A DNA stretch of 64,000 nucleotides from UBA668 sp038234785 (GTDB lineage: Bacteria; Actinomycetota; Acidimicrobiia; Acidimicrobiales; Ilumatobacteraceae). The notes under the pieces are model-generated. The model was not told the origin of the DNA. It saw nothing but the letters and a program-made list of their open reading frames with translations, and did not search any database. The stretch covers positions 16,742-80,741 of the forward strand of contig JBBQTC010000008.1 in NCBI GenBank assembly GCA_038234785.1. Reading direction: 5' to 3'. Below, in pieces: positions 34,700 through 43,633 of the stretch; the stretch's first letter is position 1, and each line of letters begins with the position of its first letter. Position numbers and translations under genes: made by a program.

Positions 34700-36481
34700 T
34701 CACTCCCGGTCGTCGCGCTGCTTGCGGGAACGAGTCAGGAACACGCCGACTCCGGCGAGCACCAGGACACCCGCCGCGACGAGAGCGACGACCAGACCGG
34801 TGTTGCTGCTGTCACCGGATGAGCCACCACCGGCGATCGGCTTCAGCGTCTGGTAGGTCGGCGACGAGTTCGTGAACAGTGCAGGCCCGGTGTCCTTTGG
34901 CTGACGCTGCCATCCTTCGAAGCGGTCGGTGCGGTAGGCCTGTGTGTCGGCGTCGTGGTACAGCACCACGTAGGTGGACTCGGTGTAGAAGAGCGTCACC
35001 ATCTGGTGCACCAGGTCGATCCGCTTGTTGACGTCGAGTTCCTGGTTCTGTTGGGTGTAGAGCTTGTCGTACTCGTCGCTGCACCAGTTGGCATCGTTGT
35101 AGCCGACCGACGCGACGTCGGTCGTGACCTGATCGCAGGTGAAGTAGCTGAGCATCGGGTCGGGGTCGACGTAGGGCGTCCAGCCCCAGACGAACATGTC
35201 GTACTCGCCGCTGGCGATCACATCGGTCAGCTGGGTCTGGTCGTAGGTGCTGACCTCGGTGCCGATACCGACGGCCTTCAGCCAACCGGTGATGAGCTCG
35301 CGGATGGCGGGGGCGTTGTCGCTGTCGCTGAGCTCGGCGTATCGGAAGTTCAAGGGCTTGGTGCCATCGGGCATCTCGCGGATGCCGTCGCCGTCGGTGT
35401 CCTTGTAGCCGGCCTCGTCGAGGAGCTTCTTGGCGGCTTCGGGGTCGTAGTTGAGCTGCTGATCCGCGGGGATCTCGGGCGTCCACACCGGGTCGGCGGA
35501 CACGCCGAGCGTGTCGTTCATCACGCCCTGGCCGTGGATGACACGGTCGAACAACGCCGGACGATCGATGGCCATCGCGATCGCGTGGCGCACGGTGATG
35601 TCCTGCAGGGCCGGATGACCGTCACCCAGGCCACCCTGCATGCCGTTCATCGCCAACTCGCTGAAGCCGCCCTGTGCGCCGGAGATGGCCACGATGTTGG
35701 GCTCGTTCTTCAGCGTGTCGAATGCCTCGCTCGGCACGTCGTGCACGAAGTCGATCTCGCCGCTCTTCAACGCTGCGACCATCGCGCTGCCCTCGGTGAA
35801 CACTCGGAACACCACCTGGTCGACCTGCGGCTTGCCGCCCCAGTAGTTCGGGTTGGCGACCATCGTCCAGTCCTGGCCGGCGTTCCTGCTCTTCAGCGTG
35901 AACGGTCCCGACCCGACCCCGTCGAGCGCGTCGTAGGTGGTGATGTCGTCGGCGGCCTTGGACTCCCAGATGTGCTTTGGCACGATGTAGACGTCCATCG
36001 TCGGCAGCTTGGGATCGGGCACGGAGCTGGTGATCTCGACCGTCGACGCGTCGATCGCGGTGGCGGTGAGGTTCTGCGTGGTCGCGTAGTGGTTGATCCA
36101 CTCCTGGTCGCGCGACGTATTGATCGTCCAGGCGATGTCGTCGGCGGTGAGCGGCTCGCCGTCGCTCCACTTCAGGTCCTTGCGCAGGTGGTACGTGTAG
36201 GTGAGCCCGTCGGGGCTCTTGTCCCATGTCGCGGCCAGGCCGGGGATGGTGGAGAAGTCGTCGGCGGCCTTGTCGGTGAGGGTGGCGTACTGCATGTTCC
36301 ACGCCTCAAACGACGCGACCAGGTACCCGGCGGTGACGTTGAAGCTGTCGATGTCCTGCAGCAGACCCACCGTGAACGTGACCGGAGCGGTGTCCGCTTC
36401 GGCGGTGTTGACCACCCCCGCCATCGCAACCGCACCCAATGCAGCCACCGCAAGACCCATCGACCAACGACGTCGTTTCAT
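34700..36481 (-). CDS. Extracellular solute-binding protein family 5 with C-terminal membrane anchor
   Basis: 593 residues from ATG 36481 (GGAGG eight bases upstream). A Sec signal peptide (KRRRWSMGLAVAALGAVAMAG, cleaved near AEA) is followed by the SBP_bac_5 domain, with YTYHLRKDLKWSDGEPLTADD and a PDPMLSYFTC region. The usual lipobox cysteine is absent. Instead the C-terminus has a Gly/Ser linker, one membrane helix (GLVVALVAAGVLVLAGVGVF) and a basic tail. The binding protein is thus probably tethered from its C-terminus. It should capture oligopeptides for the adjacent OppBCDF importer. Confidence 0.92.
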   Translation of the reverse strand: MKRRRWSMGLAVAALGAVAMAGVVNTAEADTAPVTFTVGLLQDIDSFNVTAGYLVASFEAWNMQYATLTDKAADDFSTIPGLAATWDKSPDGLTYTYHLRKDLKWSDGEPLTADDIAWTINTSRDQEWINHYATTQNLTATAIDASTVEITSSVPDPKLPTMDVYIVPKHIWESKAADDITTYDALDGVGSGPFTLKSRNAGQDWTMVANPNYWGGKPQVDQVVFRVFTEGSAMVAALKSGEIDFVHDVPSEAFDTLKNEPNIVAISGAQGGFSELAMNGMQGGLGDGHPALQDITVRHAIAMAIDRPALFDRVIHGQGVMNDTLGVSADPVWTPEIPADQQLNYDPEAAKKLLDEAGYKDTDGDGIREMPDGTKPLNFRYAELSDSDNAPAIRELITGWLKAVGIGTEVSTYDQTQLTDVIASGEYDMFVWGWTPYVDPDPMLSYFTCDQVTTDVASVGYNDANWCSDEYDKLYTQQNQELDVNKRIDLVHQMVTLFYTESTYVVLYHDADTQAYRTDRFEGWQRQPKDTGPALFTNSSPTYQTLKPIAGGGSSGDSSNTGLVVALVAAGVLVLAGVGVFLTRSRKQRDDRE

Positions 36482-36565
36482 TGTGTTCCTCCCCGAGCGT
36501 GCCGCAATCCTGCACCAGCGTTCAGACATGTTGCCACACTGGCCACGCACTCCGGGTACGTCGTG

Positions 36566-38407
36566 TCAGGGCATCAGGTACCAGTCCAGAAATCGCTCGA
36601 GGCGATGGTGGAAATGCAGGAACGGTTCCGTGCGCAAGAGTCCGTGGCCCTCCGTCGGGTAGGTCACGTACTCGAACTGCTTCCCCAGTGTCCGGAGCGC
36701 GGCGACGAGTTCCTTCGACTGGTTCGGATGCACCCGATCATCCAGCTCGCCGTGAGCGACGAGGATCGGCACCTCGAGATGCTCGACGCGATGGATCGGC
36801 GAACCCGCTTCGTACTCGGCCCGAGCGTCGCGCGGGTGGCCCATCATCCGTTCCAGATCGAGCCTGCCGATGAGGTCGCCCTGCGCCCACGACGTGAGGA
36901 TGTCGCAGTCGCCGTACTTCGACACCGCGCACGCGTAGCGGTGGTCGGGATCGTCGACGACGGAGTGCAGCGCCATGTAGCTGCCGTAGCTGGCGCCGAA
37001 GATGCCCACCCGGGTCGGGTCGATCCAGTTCATCGTGGCAAGGTGATCGTGCGCGGCGAGACAGTCGTGGGTGTCGGCGACACCCCACACTCCATGGTTG
37101 GCGCGCTCGAAGTCGCGGCCGTAGGTGGTGCTGCCGCGGAAGTTGATCGCGAACCAGGCATACCCCTTGTCGACGAAGTACTGCGCGACCCCATCCCACT
37201 CGTCGCCGGTGAGCGACGTCGGTCCGCCGTGCGGCTGGACCACCGCCGGGCACGGGTGCTCGGTGTCGGCCCCCGTCGGCCGGTAGAGCCACCCGTGTAC
37301 CGCCATGCCGTCGAGCGATTCGTAGGTGACGTGTTGGGGCACGACGTGCGATGCATGCCGAACGCTCGCCGGCGTGGGGGCGAACAACTCGGTCACGGTC
37401 CCGTCGCCGCCGACGCGGCACACGCGCGCAGGAGTGGTGAACGACTCGTGCACGGCCACGATCGAGCCGTCGGGCAGCCACCGCGGCGAGGACCACGTGC
37501 CGCCGGTGGCCACTACGTGCACGCTGCCGTCGGCGAGGTCGACCGTCACCAGATCGGCGACGCCGTGGCGAGCGCGCACCGCCAGGAGGGATGTGCCGTC
37601 GTGCGAATACGCCAACTCGCCGAAGTCCGCTTCCCCCACGGTCAGCTGGCGGGGGATGCCGTCACCGGCGGCCTCGACCACGAACACCTCGTACCACCCG
37701 GGCCACTCGCTGCTGTACGCGAGATGTGCGCCGTCGGGCGACCAGCACGGGCTACGCAGCTGGAAGCCGGGTTGATGAACCACCGCCGTGGAGACCCCGG
37801 TTGCGAGGTCGACCACGTGGAGGCTGGTGCAGTTCAGGTCGTCGTGATGGAAGACCGTGTACGCGACCCGGCCACGATCGGGTGACACCGTTGCGGTGAC
37901 GTAGTCGGCACCGGCCTCGGCGATGGGGCGCGGCCATGGCGAGGCGATCTCCACGACCGTCAGCACCGTGGAGTTGCCGCGGGCGACGCCCACGATCAGG
38001 CGATCCCCGTCGAGCCAGACCGGGCTCGACCCTTCGCACACGTCGAGCGGTACGCCACCGTTGGCTCCCACCACCATCACGCGGCCCCCCTGAGTGAACG
38101 CCAATCGGGTGCCGTCCGGCGACCAGACCGCGTTGCCGTCCTCCCAGAACGCAGCGAGCGGACGGCCGGTTGTGATTCGGCTCGGCGGGCCACCATCGAC
38201 CGACATCGTCCACACGTCGGAGGTGTCGCGGTCGAGCATGAACGCAACCGTCGTGCCGTCGGGTGACACCTCGACCTGACGGGGGCGCTCGGTCGCCGCA
38301 ACTGCCTCCAGCCGCCAGTTCGGAGGCGGCGAGCGGTCGGGGCGTCCGGGGTTGAGGATCCCGCCCGATTCGTCGGTACCCACCCACCACTGCGGGATCT
38401 CAGCCAT
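36566..38407 (-). CDS. S9-family prolyl oligopeptidase / acylaminoacyl-peptidase-like serine peptidase
   Basis: 613 residues without a signal peptide. The first ~370 residues contain WD40-like propeller blades (repeated WSPDGT/R and YSHDGTSL motifs); the rest is the peptidase_S9 alpha/beta-hydrolase domain with nucleophile elbow GASYGS (Ser473), Asp in AHGELDDRVHP and His in TEGHGLL near 587. The propeller limits substrates to short peptides. Lying 84 nt upstream of the peptide-binding protein gene, it probably degrades imported oligopeptides in the cytoplasm. Confidence 0.93.
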   Translation of the reverse strand: MAEIPQWWVGTDESGGILNPGRPDRSPPPNWRLEAVAATERPRQVEVSPDGTTVAFMLDRDTSDVWTMSVDGGPPSRITTGRPLAAFWEDGNAVWSPDGTRLAFTQGGRVMVVGANGGVPLDVCEGSSPVWLDGDRLIVGVARGNSTVLTVVEIASPWPRPIAEAGADYVTATVSPDRGRVAYTVFHHDDLNCTSLHVVDLATGVSTAVVHQPGFQLRSPCWSPDGAHLAYSSEWPGWYEVFVVEAAGDGIPRQLTVGEADFGELAYSHDGTSLLAVRARHGVADLVTVDLADGSVHVVATGGTWSSPRWLPDGSIVAVHESFTTPARVCRVGGDGTVTELFAPTPASVRHASHVVPQHVTYESLDGMAVHGWLYRPTGADTEHPCPAVVQPHGGPTSLTGDEWDGVAQYFVDKGYAWFAINFRGSTTYGRDFERANHGVWGVADTHDCLAAHDHLATMNWIDPTRVGIFGASYGSYMALHSVVDDPDHRYACAVSKYGDCDILTSWAQGDLIGRLDLERMMGHPRDARAEYEAGSPIHRVEHLEVPILVAHGELDDRVHPNQSKELVAALRTLGKQFEYVTYPTEGHGLLRTEPFLHFHHRLERFLDWYLMP

Positions 38408-38415
38408 GTCGCTCC

Positions 38416-39492
38416 TCAGCCATGTCGCTCCTCGAATCCTTCCAACACCTCGAGCACCAAGGGACCCAGGTGGGGCAGGTCGTATCCGCCCTCCTGCACC
38501 AGCACCGTCGGCAGATGTAGATCTCCCAACATCCGTCCGGCCTCACGGAACCCGGCGGCCGTGATCCGCAGCGGGCTCTCCGGATCGTCGGCGGCCGCGT
38601 CGACCCCGAGCGACACCACGAGCGCCGTGGCCCCGTGGGCGCTGACCGCAGCGATCAGTTGCTGCACCGCCGCCAGCCACGGACCGTCGCCGGTGCCCGG
38701 GGCCAGTGGCACGTTGCAGGTCGCCCCGGCCCCGTCGCCGTCGCCCGTCTCGTCGGCATGACCCACGAAGTGCGGGTACCACCCCGTGGCGGGGTCGACG
38801 TGCACGCTCGCGTACAGCACGTCGCCGCGGTCCCAGAAGATCTCCTGCGTGCCGTTCCCCTGATGCGCATCGATGTCGACGATGGCGACGCGTTGGACAC
38901 CGCGATCGCGTAACGCCTGCGCGGCGGCGGCCGAGTTGTTGAAGTAGCACGACCCGCCGAAGTACGCCGGGCCGGCGTGGTGGCCGGGCGGACGCACGGC
39001 GGCGTACGCGGCCGGGAGCCCGTCGGCGACCAGCGCCGCCGCGTGTGCCGAGGCGTGCACAGCCGAGCACGCTGCGGCGAACGTCCCTTCGCTGATCAGC
39101 GTGAGCGTGTCGGTCGCATAGCGACCGATCTCGGCCCGGATGCTCGCCGGCGGACGATCGGGGCGGGCCCGGGCGGCGAAGCCGGGCATGGCGAAGATGT
39201 ACGGAACCACCTGGGGCTGACCGGGATCGTCGAGGTGCCCGGCGGCGAGCCATTCGGGGTAGGCCCGACGCATGCAGTCCACGAAGGCGGCGTCGTGCAC
39301 GGCGAGCACTGGAGCGAGCCCGAGGTCGGGCGCGTCGACGATGTGGGCGCCAGCGGCCTCGAGTTGGTCGCGGAGGATGTCGCCGCGCTCGGGCTCCTCG
39401 TCGCCGGGCAAGCGGATGCCCAGCCAGTAGCCGCCGTCGGGCGCGTGCCCTCGATGTCGTTCCGTCCACACCACCGGCATGCGCAGGGTCAT
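38416..39492 (-). CDS. Histone deacetylase / acetylpolyamine amidohydrolase family protein
   Basis: 358 residues from ATG 39492 (longer frame to 40050 is antisense to the P1 peptidase). The zinc-hydrolase signature residues are present: AVRPPGHHAGPAYFGGSCYFNN (two active-site His), VAIVDIDAHQGNGTQ (Asp and His zinc ligands), LVVSLGVDAAADDP (Asp) and QEGGYDLPHLG (catalytic Tyr). It removes acetyl groups from amines such as acetylpolyamines or acetyl-lysine. It is the first gene of the minus-strand peptide-uptake run, leaderless, with TAGGCT 8 nt before ATG. Confidence 0.93.
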   Translation of the reverse strand: MTLRMPVVWTERHRGHAPDGGYWLGIRLPGDEEPERGDILRDQLEAAGAHIVDAPDLGLAPVLAVHDAAFVDCMRRAYPEWLAAGHLDDPGQPQVVPYIFAMPGFAARARPDRPPASIRAEIGRYATDTLTLISEGTFAAACSAVHASAHAAALVADGLPAAYAAVRPPGHHAGPAYFGGSCYFNNSAAAAQALRDRGVQRVAIVDIDAHQGNGTQEIFWDRGDVLYASVHVDPATGWYPHFVGHADETGDGDGAGATCNVPLAPGTGDGPWLAAVQQLIAAVSAHGATALVVSLGVDAAADDPESPLRITAAGFREAGRMLGDLHLPTVLVQEGGYDLPHLGPLVLEVLEGFEERHG

Positions 39493-39500
39493 GGTCGGCG

Positions 39501-39510
39501 AGCCTAGATT
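39501..39510. promoter_or_regulatory. Interlocked divergent -10 elements (deacetylase-like / P1 peptidase)
   Basis: AGCCTAGATT gives TAGATT on the plus strand (7 nt before ATG 39518) and TAGGCT on the minus strand (8 nt before ATG 39492), sharing TA. The first six bases are identical to the corresponding part of the glnD promoter (AGCCTAGAGT). Confidence 0.6.
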
Positions 39511-39517
39511 GCGGCAC

Positions 39518-40606
39518 ATGCCCGCTCCGCTGCCCCGCCCTCGCGCCCGTGCGTACGGCCTCACGTTCGGGTCGTTGCCGACCGGGATGGACAATGCGAT
39601 CACCGACGTGCCCGGCATCCGAGTCGGCCATGTGACCGTGTGGCACGGAGAGCAGGGCGAGCCGATCGCCCGCACCGGCGTCACCGCCATCGTCCCCGCC
39701 GATCCGCTCGATCTGTTCCGTCGACCGATGCCGGCCGCACCGGCGGTGCTCAACGGCGCCGGCGAGCTCACCGGCACCGTCGAGATGACCGAGTGGGGTG
39801 TGCTCGAGACGCCGATCATGCTCACCGGCACCAGTTCGGTCGGTCGGGTGAGTGACGGAGTCGTCGACGAACTGTTCGCCGCCGGCGTCGACGAGGTCGT
39901 CATCCCGGTGGTCGGCGAGTGCGACGACTCCTGGCTCGACGACATGCGCCGTCGGTGGGTCACCGCCGAGCACGCCCGCGCTGCGATCGCCGGCGCACAC
40001 GACGGTCCGGTCGCCGAGGGCGTGGTCGGTGCCGGGACCGGCATGGTCACGATGGGTTACAAGGGCGGCATCGGTACGTCGTCGCGCATGATCGACGGCC
40101 TCGGAACGGTGGGCGTGCTCTTGCTGTGCAACTTCGGCGGCCGCCGCCAGATGCGCATCGGTGGACGGTTGGTCGGCGAGATCCTGGGCGACGAGCCCTT
40201 CGACGTCGACACACCGCCCGCCCCCACCCTCGACACGGGCGGAAGTTGTCTGGGTGTGGTGTTCACCGACATCCCCCTCGACGCCCGTCAGTTGCAGCGG
40301 GTCGCCCGTCGCGTCGGATTGGGTCTCGCTCGGGTCGGGTCCGTCGCCCACCATGGGAGCGGCGACATCTTCTGTGCGGTCAGCACCGCCAACCGCCAGG
40401 CGCGCGACGCCACCGGCAGGGTCGCCATCGAACTGCTCGCCGACGGGTCGCTGAACGAGGTGTTCACCGCAGTGGTCGATGCGACCGAGGAGAGCGTCTG
40501 CAACGCCCTGTTCGTCGCCGACACGGTGGAAGGGGTCGGCGGCTCCGTCGTCCCTGGCCTCCCCGTGCCGCGGCTGCTCAGCCTCCTCGGGCTCCCCGAC
40601 CGCTGA
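39518..40606 (+). CDS. P1-family (DmpA-type) self-cleaving peptidase
   Basis: 362 residues. The DmpA/S58 fold belongs to the N-terminal nucleophile group: the precursor cleaves itself before a Ser. Here TLDTGGSCLGVVFTDIPL places Ser243 as the new N-terminus, matching the G-S bond of DmpA. Supporting blocks are ITDVPGIRVGHVTVWHG at the start and EGVVGAGTGMVTMGYKGGIGTSSR. Known members are D- or beta-aminopeptidases. Together with the divergent peptide-uptake genes it suggests a peptide-recycling locus. Confidence 0.92.
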   Translation: MPAPLPRPRARAYGLTFGSLPTGMDNAITDVPGIRVGHVTVWHGEQGEPIARTGVTAIVPADPLDLFRRPMPAAPAVLNGAGELTGTVEMTEWGVLETPIMLTGTSSVGRVSDGVVDELFAAGVDEVVIPVVGECDDSWLDDMRRRWVTAEHARAAIAGAHDGPVAEGVVGAGTGMVTMGYKGGIGTSSRMIDGLGTVGVLLLCNFGGRRQMRIGGRLVGEILGDEPFDVDTPPAPTLDTGGSCLGVVFTDIPLDARQLQRVARRVGLGLARVGSVAHHGSGDIFCAVSTANRQARDATGRVAIELLADGSLNEVFTAVVDATEESVCNALFVADTVEGVGGSVVPGLPVPRLLSLLGLPDR

Positions 40607-40614
40607 CGACCACG

Positions 40615-41102
40615 GCTCGAACGAACACCGCGTCCAGCATCGGTTCGGTGAGTCGCCTGGTGAACGTGTTCTGCCGGCTCGGGTGGAACGAACAGATCAG
40701 CCGAACTCGACACACGCGGCCTGGTAGGCGAACGCGCCGAGACACACGACGACTCGGAGCCGTTCCAGCAACGCGATCTCCCGCTGCAGGAAGGGGCGAC
40801 ACGTGGCCCGTTCGTCGGGCGTCGGCTTGTTGTCGGGCGGCGCGCACTTCACCGCAGCCAGTCGCCCGAACGGTCACCCGTGAACACCCGCCCGGTGCGG
40901 TTGGCTCCGTGGGCGGCCGGGGCGAGCCCGAGCACCATGATCGAGGCGTCGGGATCGCCGACCCGAGCACGACCCGACGCCAGTACTGCTCGTCCCGATA
41001 CGCATCGCGCTGCTCGATCGCCACCTGCTCACGCCACCCCACCAGTCGCGGGCAGCGGCGACAGTCACACCCATCGGAGCGCAGCTGAACGAGCGAATCC
41101 AT
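40615..41102 (-). pseudogene. Uracil-DNA glycosylase (family 5/UdgB-like) remnant
   Basis: The frame opening at ATG 41102 reads MDSLVQLRSDG, CRRCPRLVGWREQVA and DAYRDEQYW, the start of a family 4/5 uracil-DNA glycosylase. The homology then shifts frame: VGDPDASIMVLGLAPAAHGA and NRTGRVFTGDRSGDWL are in a second frame, AVKCAPPDNKPTPDERATCR through GAFAYQAACVEFG in another, and LICSFHPSRQNTFTRRLTEP in yet another. Segments expected between DWL and AVKC and between VEFG and ICSFHPS are missing, by about 35-50 codons each. At least three indels make it non-functional unless the assembly is wrong. Confidence 0.85.
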
Positions 41103-41129
41103 GCCCGGCACAGTAGGTTCGGCGTTGCG

Positions 41130-41780
41130 ATGGCACGAACGAAACCAACCCCTCCCGCTGCGACCGTGGTGTTGCTGGTCCGTCACGGACAGACACCGAC
41201 GACCGGCAAACTGCTCCCCGGCCGCGCCCCCGGCCTGCATCTGGCCGACGTGGGCATCCAGCAGGCCCAGCGCGCCGCCGAGCGGATCGGACAGCTCACG
41301 ACCGTCGACGCCATCTACGCCTCGCCGCTCGAACGAGCACGAGAGACCGCCGCACCGATCGCCGCCACGCGAGGCATGAAGGTCCGCATCGACAAGGGAC
41401 TGCTCGAGTGCGACTTCGGCGACTGGACCGGTGCCGAGCTGAAGACGCTGATGAAGCTTCCCGAATGGGCGACCGTGCAGCGCGCGCCGAGCACCTTCAC
41501 GTTCCCGAACGGTGAGAGTTTCACCGCCATGCAGAACCGAATCGTCGGGGCGATCGATCGGCTCCGGGCGGCCCACCCTGGCGGCACCATCGTGTGCGTG
41601 TCGCACGCCGACCCCATCAAAGCGGCCGTCGCCCACGCGATGGGAACGCACATCGACCTCTTCCAGCGCATCGTCATCAGCACCTGCTCGGTCACCGCCA
41701 TCGCCTATGGCATGGGTGCTCCGGTGGTGCTCACCGTCAACTCCACGGGTGGCTCGCTCGCCGAGCTACGCCCGTCGTAG
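41130..41780 (+). CDS. Histidine phosphatase / probable phosphomutase (MSMEG_4193 family)
   Basis: 216 residues. The RHG phosphohistidine motif is at 18-20 (LVRHGQTPTT), followed by YASPLERARETAAPIA with the second Arg, Glu in LLECDFGDWTG and the second His in CVSHADPIKAAVAHA. In actinobacteria this gene is the first member of a conserved trio with the next two genes. The substrate is not known; the family name phosphomutase is a prediction. Confidence 0.92.
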   Translation: MARTKPTPPAATVVLLVRHGQTPTTGKLLPGRAPGLHLADVGIQQAQRAAERIGQLTTVDAIYASPLERARETAAPIAATRGMKVRIDKGLLECDFGDWTGAELKTLMKLPEWATVQRAPSTFTFPNGESFTAMQNRIVGAIDRLRAAHPGGTIVCVSHADPIKAAVAHAMGTHIDLFQRIVISTCSVTAIAYGMGAPVVLTVNSTGGSLAELRPS

Positions 41781-41788
41781 GTCGCGGC

Positions 41789-42301
41789 ATGAGCGTGTAC
41801 TACGACTTCGACGAGGTCGATGCGTTCACGGTCGGCGCGCTCGGCGAGCCCGGCGCACGCACCTTCTACCTACAGGCCCGCCGCGGGTCGGTGTGGGTCA
41901 CCGTCAAGTGCGAGAAGCAGCAGGTCTCCGCGATCGCGGACTACCTGCGCCGTGTGCTCAGCGACCTGCCCGATCCCACCGAGAAGCCGATGCCCTCGGC
42001 GATGGAGCTCGCCACGCCGGCCGATGCGGTGTTCGTCCTCGGTCCCGTCGGCCTCGGCTACGACCGCAGCAACGATCGGGTGTTGGTCCAACTCGAGGAG
42101 GTCATCGAGGTGGACGAGGAGGGAGAGGCGGTCGACGACGAGGACGCGGATCGAGGTCACCTCCGCGTCTTTCTCACCCGAGCCCAGGCCGCGGCGTTCT
42201 GCCTCCACGCCGATGCCGTGGTCGCCGCCGGCCGACCCGCGTGCCGCTGGTGCGCGTTGCCGATGAACCCCGACGGTCACATATGCCCACGCATGAACTG
42301 A
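41789..42301 (+). CDS. DUF3090 family protein
   Basis: 170 residues from ATG 41789, eight bases after the phosphomutase stop. The family N-terminus (YYDFDEVDAFTVGALGEPGAR, then TFYLQARRG) is clear. The C-terminus ends in CRWCALPMNPDGHICPRMN, a zinc-ribbon-like Cys set. Found almost only in actinobacteria beside the phosphomutase and SCO1664-family genes. Its biochemical role is unknown. The last 19 bases overlap the next gene. Confidence 0.9.
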   Translation: MSVYYDFDEVDAFTVGALGEPGARTFYLQARRGSVWVTVKCEKQQVSAIADYLRRVLSDLPDPTEKPMPSAMELATPADAVFVLGPVGLGYDRSNDRVLVQLEEVIEVDEEGEAVDDEDADRGHLRVFLTRAQAAAFCLHADAVVAAGRPACRWCALPMNPDGHICPRMN

Positions 42302-42993
42302 CGCCGCTGCAGTACCTCGACTGCGCCGAGATCGACATCGAGGGCCGCATGCCGTGGAGCAGCAACGCAACGTTCCTCTGCAACCTCACCGTGCAGGGCG
42401 ACCACATCGGCCAGGCGATCTACAAACCGCTGCGCGGCGAACGTCCGCTGTGGGACTTCGAGCCCGGCCTGCACCGGCGCGAACTGGCCGCGTACTGGCT
42501 GAGCATGGCGATGGGACTCGACCTCGTCCCGCCGACGGTCATCCGCGACGGGCCGCTCGGCGAGGGCAGCATCCAGTGGTTCGTCGAGGCCGATCACCAG
42601 CAGCACTACTTCACGATCTACGAGAACCGCGACGACCTGCACGATGCGTTGCAGGCGTTCGCGTTCTTCGACATCATCGCCAACAACACCGACCGCAAGA
42701 GTGGGCACGTGCTCATCGACGCCGACGACCACCTGTGGGGCATCGACCACGGGCTCTGCTTCGCTGCCGATTTCAAGCTGCGCACGGTCGTGTGGGAGTT
42801 CGCCGGACAGCCGATCCCCGAGCAGTACGTCACCGTCGCCGCCCGGATCGCCGAAACGCCACCGCTCGACGTCGCCACACTGCTCGCCGACGACGAGGTC
42901 GAGGCGATGCAGGAGCGTGCGGCCTGGGTCGTCGACAACCCGGTGTTCCCCACCGACCACTCCGGTCGGCGCTACCCCTGGCCGCTGGTCTGA
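42283..42993 (+). CDS. SCO1664 family protein (PI3/4-kinase-like fold)
   Basis: 236 residues from ATG 42283, overlapping DUF3090 by 19 nt. The N-terminus LQYLDCAEIDIEGRMPWSSN and IYKPLRGERPLWDFEPGL match the actinobacterial SCO1664 family. Kinase-like features include a Lys in the IYKP strand, NNTDRKSGHVLID (catalytic-loop-like with Asp and Asn) and LWGIDHGLCF (DFG-like Asp). It presumably phosphorylates a substrate shared with the adjacent phosphatase. No experimental function is implied by the sequence. Confidence 0.88.
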   Translation: MPTHELTPLQYLDCAEIDIEGRMPWSSNATFLCNLTVQGDHIGQAIYKPLRGERPLWDFEPGLHRRELAAYWLSMAMGLDLVPPTVIRDGPLGEGSIQWFVEADHQQHYFTIYENRDDLHDALQAFAFFDIIANNTDRKSGHVLIDADDHLWGIDHGLCFAADFKLRTVVWEFAGQPIPEQYVTVAARIAETPPLDVATLLADDEVEAMQERAAWVVDNPVFPTDHSGRRYPWPLV

Positions 42994-42998
42994 CGGCG

Positions 42999-43550
42999 AT
43001 GTCGGACGCGGTCGACACCATCGCTGCCCTGTTCGAGGGCGAGGGCGACGCCGAGTACTTCGGTGAGGCGGTCACCCAGGCCGAGCACATGCTCCAGGCC
43101 GGTGCACTCGCAGAGGCTGCTGGCGCTGCGCCCGCGCTGATCGCCGCCGCGCTGCTGCACGACGTCGGCCACTTCCACGGAACGCACAGCGGGCACGACC
43201 TGATGGGCGGCACCGACAACCACCACAGTGAGAGCGGAGCGGCGTGGCTCGCTCAATGGTTCGGTCAGGAGGTCACCGAACCGGTGCGCCTGCACGTGGC
43301 CGCCAAGCGCTACCTGTGCGCCGTGGAGCCCACCTACTTCGACTCGCTGTCGGCGGCGTCCGTCCACACCCTGGGTGTGCAGGGCGGGCCCATGGATGCC
43401 GACGAGGTGGCCCGGTTCCGCGCCGGTGGCCACGCCGACATCGCCGTCCGACTGCGTCGGTGGGACGAGGCGGCCAAGGACCCCGACGTCGTGACGCCCG
43501 GCTTCGACCACTTCCGGCCGCTGCTCGAGTCGCTGCTGCGACCGCTCTGA
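42999..43550 (+). CDS. HD-domain protein, PhnZ-like mixed-valence diiron oxygenase family
   Basis: 183 residues from ATG 42999, five bases after the SCO1664 gene. YFGEAVTQAEHMLQAGALAE corresponds to the substrate-binding Tyr and Glu region of PhnZ and the first His; LIAAALLHDVGHF is the HD motif; DNHHSESGAAWL supplies further His. PhnZ/TmpB cleave 2-amino-1-hydroxyethylphosphonate oxidatively. No other phosphonate genes are near, so the true substrate is uncertain, and it could be a general HD phosphohydrolase. Confidence 0.82.
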   Translation: MSDAVDTIAALFEGEGDAEYFGEAVTQAEHMLQAGALAEAAGAAPALIAAALLHDVGHFHGTHSGHDLMGGTDNHHSESGAAWLAQWFGQEVTEPVRLHVAAKRYLCAVEPTYFDSLSAASVHTLGVQGGPMDADEVARFRAGGHADIAVRLRRWDEAAKDPDVVTPGFDHFRPLLESLLRPL

Positions 43551-43590
43551 CCCGCCGCCGCGTCGGAGCGTTACGGTCGAAAACGGCGAA

Positions 43591-43610
43591 CGGCGGCCCG
43601 AGGGCCGCCG
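43591..43610. terminator. Terminator hairpin between convergent genes
   Basis: CGGCGGCCC-GA-GGGCCGCCG, a perfect 9-bp stem, lies between the HD gene stop at 43550 and the etfA stop at 43634. Flanking GAACGG and CCGTTC can extend it. No U-tract follows. Confidence 0.75.
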
Positions 43611-43633
43611 CGTACCGTTCCGGTGTTGCTCGG

